A stretch of DNA of 64,000 nucleotides, taken from the NCBI RefSeq assembly GCF_905201705.1, contig NZ_CAJKOX010000006.1, forward strand, positions 1-64,000, read 5' to 3'. Position numbers and translations under genes: made by a program. Shown in pieces: positions 62,091 to 64,000 of the stretch. The stretch is from an uncultured Marvinbryantia sp. GTDB taxonomy: Bacteria; Bacillota; Clostridia; Lachnospirales; Lachnospiraceae. Numbering within the stretch: the first letter of the stretch is position 1; every line of letters begins with the position of its first letter. The notes under the pieces are model-generated. The model saw nothing but the letters and a program-made list of their open reading frames with translations. It was not told the DNA's origin and made no database searches.

Positions 62091-63806
62091 ATGCCGCAGC
62101 CTTCCCTGCAGGATAAAATATATTCGAATGATTATTTTGACGCGATCCTGCCCGTCACCATTTCCAACCAGAATTTTCTGGACACCTATGCGCATCTCGG
62201 CGCGCAGCTCCTTGGCGCGCGCTTCGGCATGATCCACCTGCGCAATGTCCCCGGCAGTCTGCCGCAGGGCATCAATTACTCCCTGACACCAAAGCTTTTC
62301 ACCCCGCTGGACACCACCAGCCTGGAGGTGTCCGGTATCCTGCGCGTGCAGACGCAGCCCTCTCTCGGCTACCGGGGCGAGGGCGTCATTCTCGGCTTTC
62401 TGGATACGGGCATCGACTATACGCTGAAGGCTTTCCGCTCGCCCTCCGGCGATACGCGCATTCTCGGTATCTGGGATCAGACGCGTCCCTCCGACAGCCC
62501 GCCCTTCGACATCGGCTACGGAACGGAATACACCTATGAGGATATTAACCGCGCCCTGCGCTCCGACGCTCCCTACGATATTGTACAGCAGAAAGATGAG
62601 GACGGGCACGGCACCTTCGTAGCAGGCATTGCCGCCGGGAGCGAGGACGTTTCCGGCAGCTTTATCGGCGCTGCGCCAGCCTGTCAGATTGCCATGGTAA
62701 AACTAAAGCCCGCGAAACAAAATCTGCGCGATTTTTTTCTCATCCGCGACGATGCCGTCGCCTTCCAGGAATCCGACATCATGATGGGGCTGCGCTACCT
62801 GCTCTCCCTCGCCGTAAGCTACGATCTTCCGCTCGTCATCTGCATCAGTCTCGGCACAAACCAGGGCGACCACAGCGGAAATTCCCCGCTTGAGCGCTAT
62901 CTCTCCTTTATTCTTGATTATCTTGGCTGCTTCTGCGTGACGGCGGCGGGCAACGAAGCCGGTCTTGCCCATCATTTTTACCAGGCACAGTCCACTTCTC
63001 CGGCCGCGCCCGCAACGGAGCTTCTGGTAGACGAGGACACCGACGGCGTATTTCTGGAAATCTGGGCGGATTCCCCAGATCTATACGGCGTTTCCATCAC
63101 TTCCCCGCTCGGAGAGACGATCCCGCGCATTCCGCCCAGGCTGGGCACACGCAGCACCTACAGCTTCATCGCCGAGCGCACGGTTCTGGAGGTCTCCTAC
63201 GAAATCGCCGAGTATACCTCCGGCGCGCAGCTTATCGTCCTGCGTTTTCTGCGCCCCACGCCCGGCATCTGGCGGATCAGCGTCTCCAGCGCGCAAACTC
63301 CGCTCGGTTCTTTTCATATGTGGCTTCCGGTAGACGGCTTTCTCTCCCCCGGCACAGTCTTTTTAAATCCGAACCCTTACACCACGCTCACCGTTCCGGC
63401 GACAGATGAAGCTGTCATCACGACGAGCACCTACGACGCCTACACGGGCAGCCTGTTTATCAATTCCAGCCGCGGCAACACGCGCACCGGCATGATCAAG
63501 CCCGACATCGCCGCGCCGGGCGTCGGCGTCTTTGGTCCGGCAACAAATCCTTTCAGTAATCTGCCGCCCCTAAATCCTTACATCCGACGTACCGGCTCCT
63601 CCATAGCGGCGGCCATTACGGCGGGTGCGGTCGCGCTGCTTTTAAATTGGAATCAGGATCAGCCCTCTCCGCAATTTATCACCAACCGCTCGGTAAAAGA
63701 TTATCTGACGCGCGGAGCCGTCCGACAGAATGGCGTCGTCTACCCGAACCGCGAGTGGGGCTACGGCGCTTTAAATCTTTATCGCATTTTCGAAACTCTT
63801 ATGTAA
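62091..63806 (+). CDS. Csp-like S8 family peptidase
   Basis: A 571-residue subtilase of the type related to clostridial germination proteases CspA/B/C. Asp is in ILGFLDTGIDY, His in DEDGHGTFVAGIAAG and Ser in RTGSSIAAAITAGAVALLL (core TGSSIAAAI, where GTS is usual). A jellyroll-like insert occupies about 310-455. The triad appears complete, so it may be active. AGGAG precedes the ATG. A role in spore germination is an inference by family only; no sleC or spo gene is nearby. Confidence 0.9.
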   Translation: MPQPSLQDKIYSNDYFDAILPVTISNQNFLDTYAHLGAQLLGARFGMIHLRNVPGSLPQGINYSLTPKLFTPLDTTSLEVSGILRVQTQPSLGYRGEGVILGFLDTGIDYTLKAFRSPSGDTRILGIWDQTRPSDSPPFDIGYGTEYTYEDINRALRSDAPYDIVQQKDEDGHGTFVAGIAAGSEDVSGSFIGAAPACQIAMVKLKPAKQNLRDFFLIRDDAVAFQESDIMMGLRYLLSLAVSYDLPLVICISLGTNQGDHSGNSPLERYLSFILDYLGCFCVTAAGNEAGLAHHFYQAQSTSPAAPATELLVDEDTDGVFLEIWADSPDLYGVSITSPLGETIPRIPPRLGTRSTYSFIAERTVLEVSYEIAEYTSGAQLIVLRFLRPTPGIWRISVSSAQTPLGSFHMWLPVDGFLSPGTVFLNPNPYTTLTVPATDEAVITTSTYDAYTGSLFINSSRGNTRTGMIKPDIAAPGVGVFGPATNPFSNLPPLNPYIRRTGSSIAAAITAGAVALLLNWNQDQPSPQFITNRSVKDYLTRGAVRQNGVVYPNREWGYGALNLYRIFETLM

Positions 63807-63864
63807 CACACCAAAGCATATCTGCATATCTTGAAGTGTAAAGAAAATTCATGGAGGATTTATC

Positions 63865-64000
63865 ATGAGTGATTTAACAGCTACAAACTGTGGATGCGGA
63901 TGTGACAACAGCTGTGATAACGGCTGCGGAAACGGACGTTCTATTTTCGGCGGAGACTGCGGATGCTCAATCCTTTGGATTCTGATCCTGTTATCCATTT
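63865..64000 (+). CDS. Cys-rich small protein, truncated by the window end
   Basis: A frame open to the last base: 45 codons are visible. Seven Cys lie at 9, 11, 13, 17, 21, 32 and 34 (CGCGCDNSCDNGCG), followed by a hydrophobic stretch (SILWILILLSI) that may be a membrane segment. GGAGG lies 7 bases before the ATG at 63865. Similar proteins are annotated as high-cysteine proteins in Clostridia; the function is unknown. It follows the Csp-like gene by 58 bases. Confidence 0.75.
   Translation, partial: MSDLTATNCGCGCDNSCDNGCGNGRSIFGGDCGCSILWILILLSI

Overview
The window looks like chromosomal DNA of a Gram-positive, anaerobic, acetogenic member of the Lachnospiraceae (Marvinbryantia/Blautia-like, about 50% GC by eye). 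This is inferred from a CO dehydrogenase/acetyl-CoA synthase cluster beside Pta-AckA, from the Firmicutes-type ylxM-ffh-rpsP-khpA-rimM-trmD-rplS and plsX-acpP-rnc-smc-ftsY blocks, and from strong AGGAGG ribosome binding sites. No species can be named from sequence reading alone. There is no rRNA, phage, insertion sequence or CRISPR array. One tRNA (Leu-CAA) is present. No gene-free stretch exceeds 300 bases.

Layout. 1-270: repeated palindromic DNA downstream of acsB. 271-7479, minus strand: one Wood-Ljungdahl operon read from a promoter near 7451-7479: a His/Cys-rich nickel-binding protein, CooT, CooC, CooS, a second CooC, an orphan paralogue of the CooS C-terminal half, then AcsB. 7506-10471: an ABC importer (binding protein, permease, ATPase). 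10491-14911: DUF512 radical-SAM protein, Der, PlsY, GpsA. 15001-16185: Prs on the plus strand. 16190-24925: a long translation, secretion and ribosome-assembly run. 24979-32831: plsX-acpP-rnc-smc-ftsY, with ilvA as the last gene. 32919-33725: DUF177-rpmF. 33734-37554: pta-ackA and an NCS2 purine permease. 37570-40160: an aldehyde and an alcohol dehydrogenase. 40268-42369, plus: DUF554 protein and TmcAL. 42393-50106, minus: PFL/ACT pair, MBL hydrolase, CoaE, PolA, a zinc-finger anti-sigma-like protein and a MATE exporter, divergent from an AraC regulator. 51285-53740: tRNA-Leu, MetY and a YczE-like membrane protein. 53791-57623: nagB-nagA and an LTA-synthase-type sulfatase with an in-frame TAG. 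57653-64000: rhomboid-like protein, AroC, lactonase-like propeller, two divergent subtilisin-family peptidases and the start of a Cys-rich small protein.

How the genes fit together. CooS makes CO from CO2, AcsB joins CO, methyl and CoA, and Pta-AckA turns acetyl-CoA into acetate and ATP. The nickel proteins (His-rich, CooT, two CooC) would load both nickel enzymes. The least ordinary item is the 230-residue CooS-like protein. It lacks the N-terminal Fe-S domain and most C-cluster ligands, yet is kept in frame between cooC and acsB. Other points of interest are the in-frame stop in the sulfatase, a promoter -35 box embedded in a terminator stem, and hairpin repeats at 1-265 and in the metY leader.
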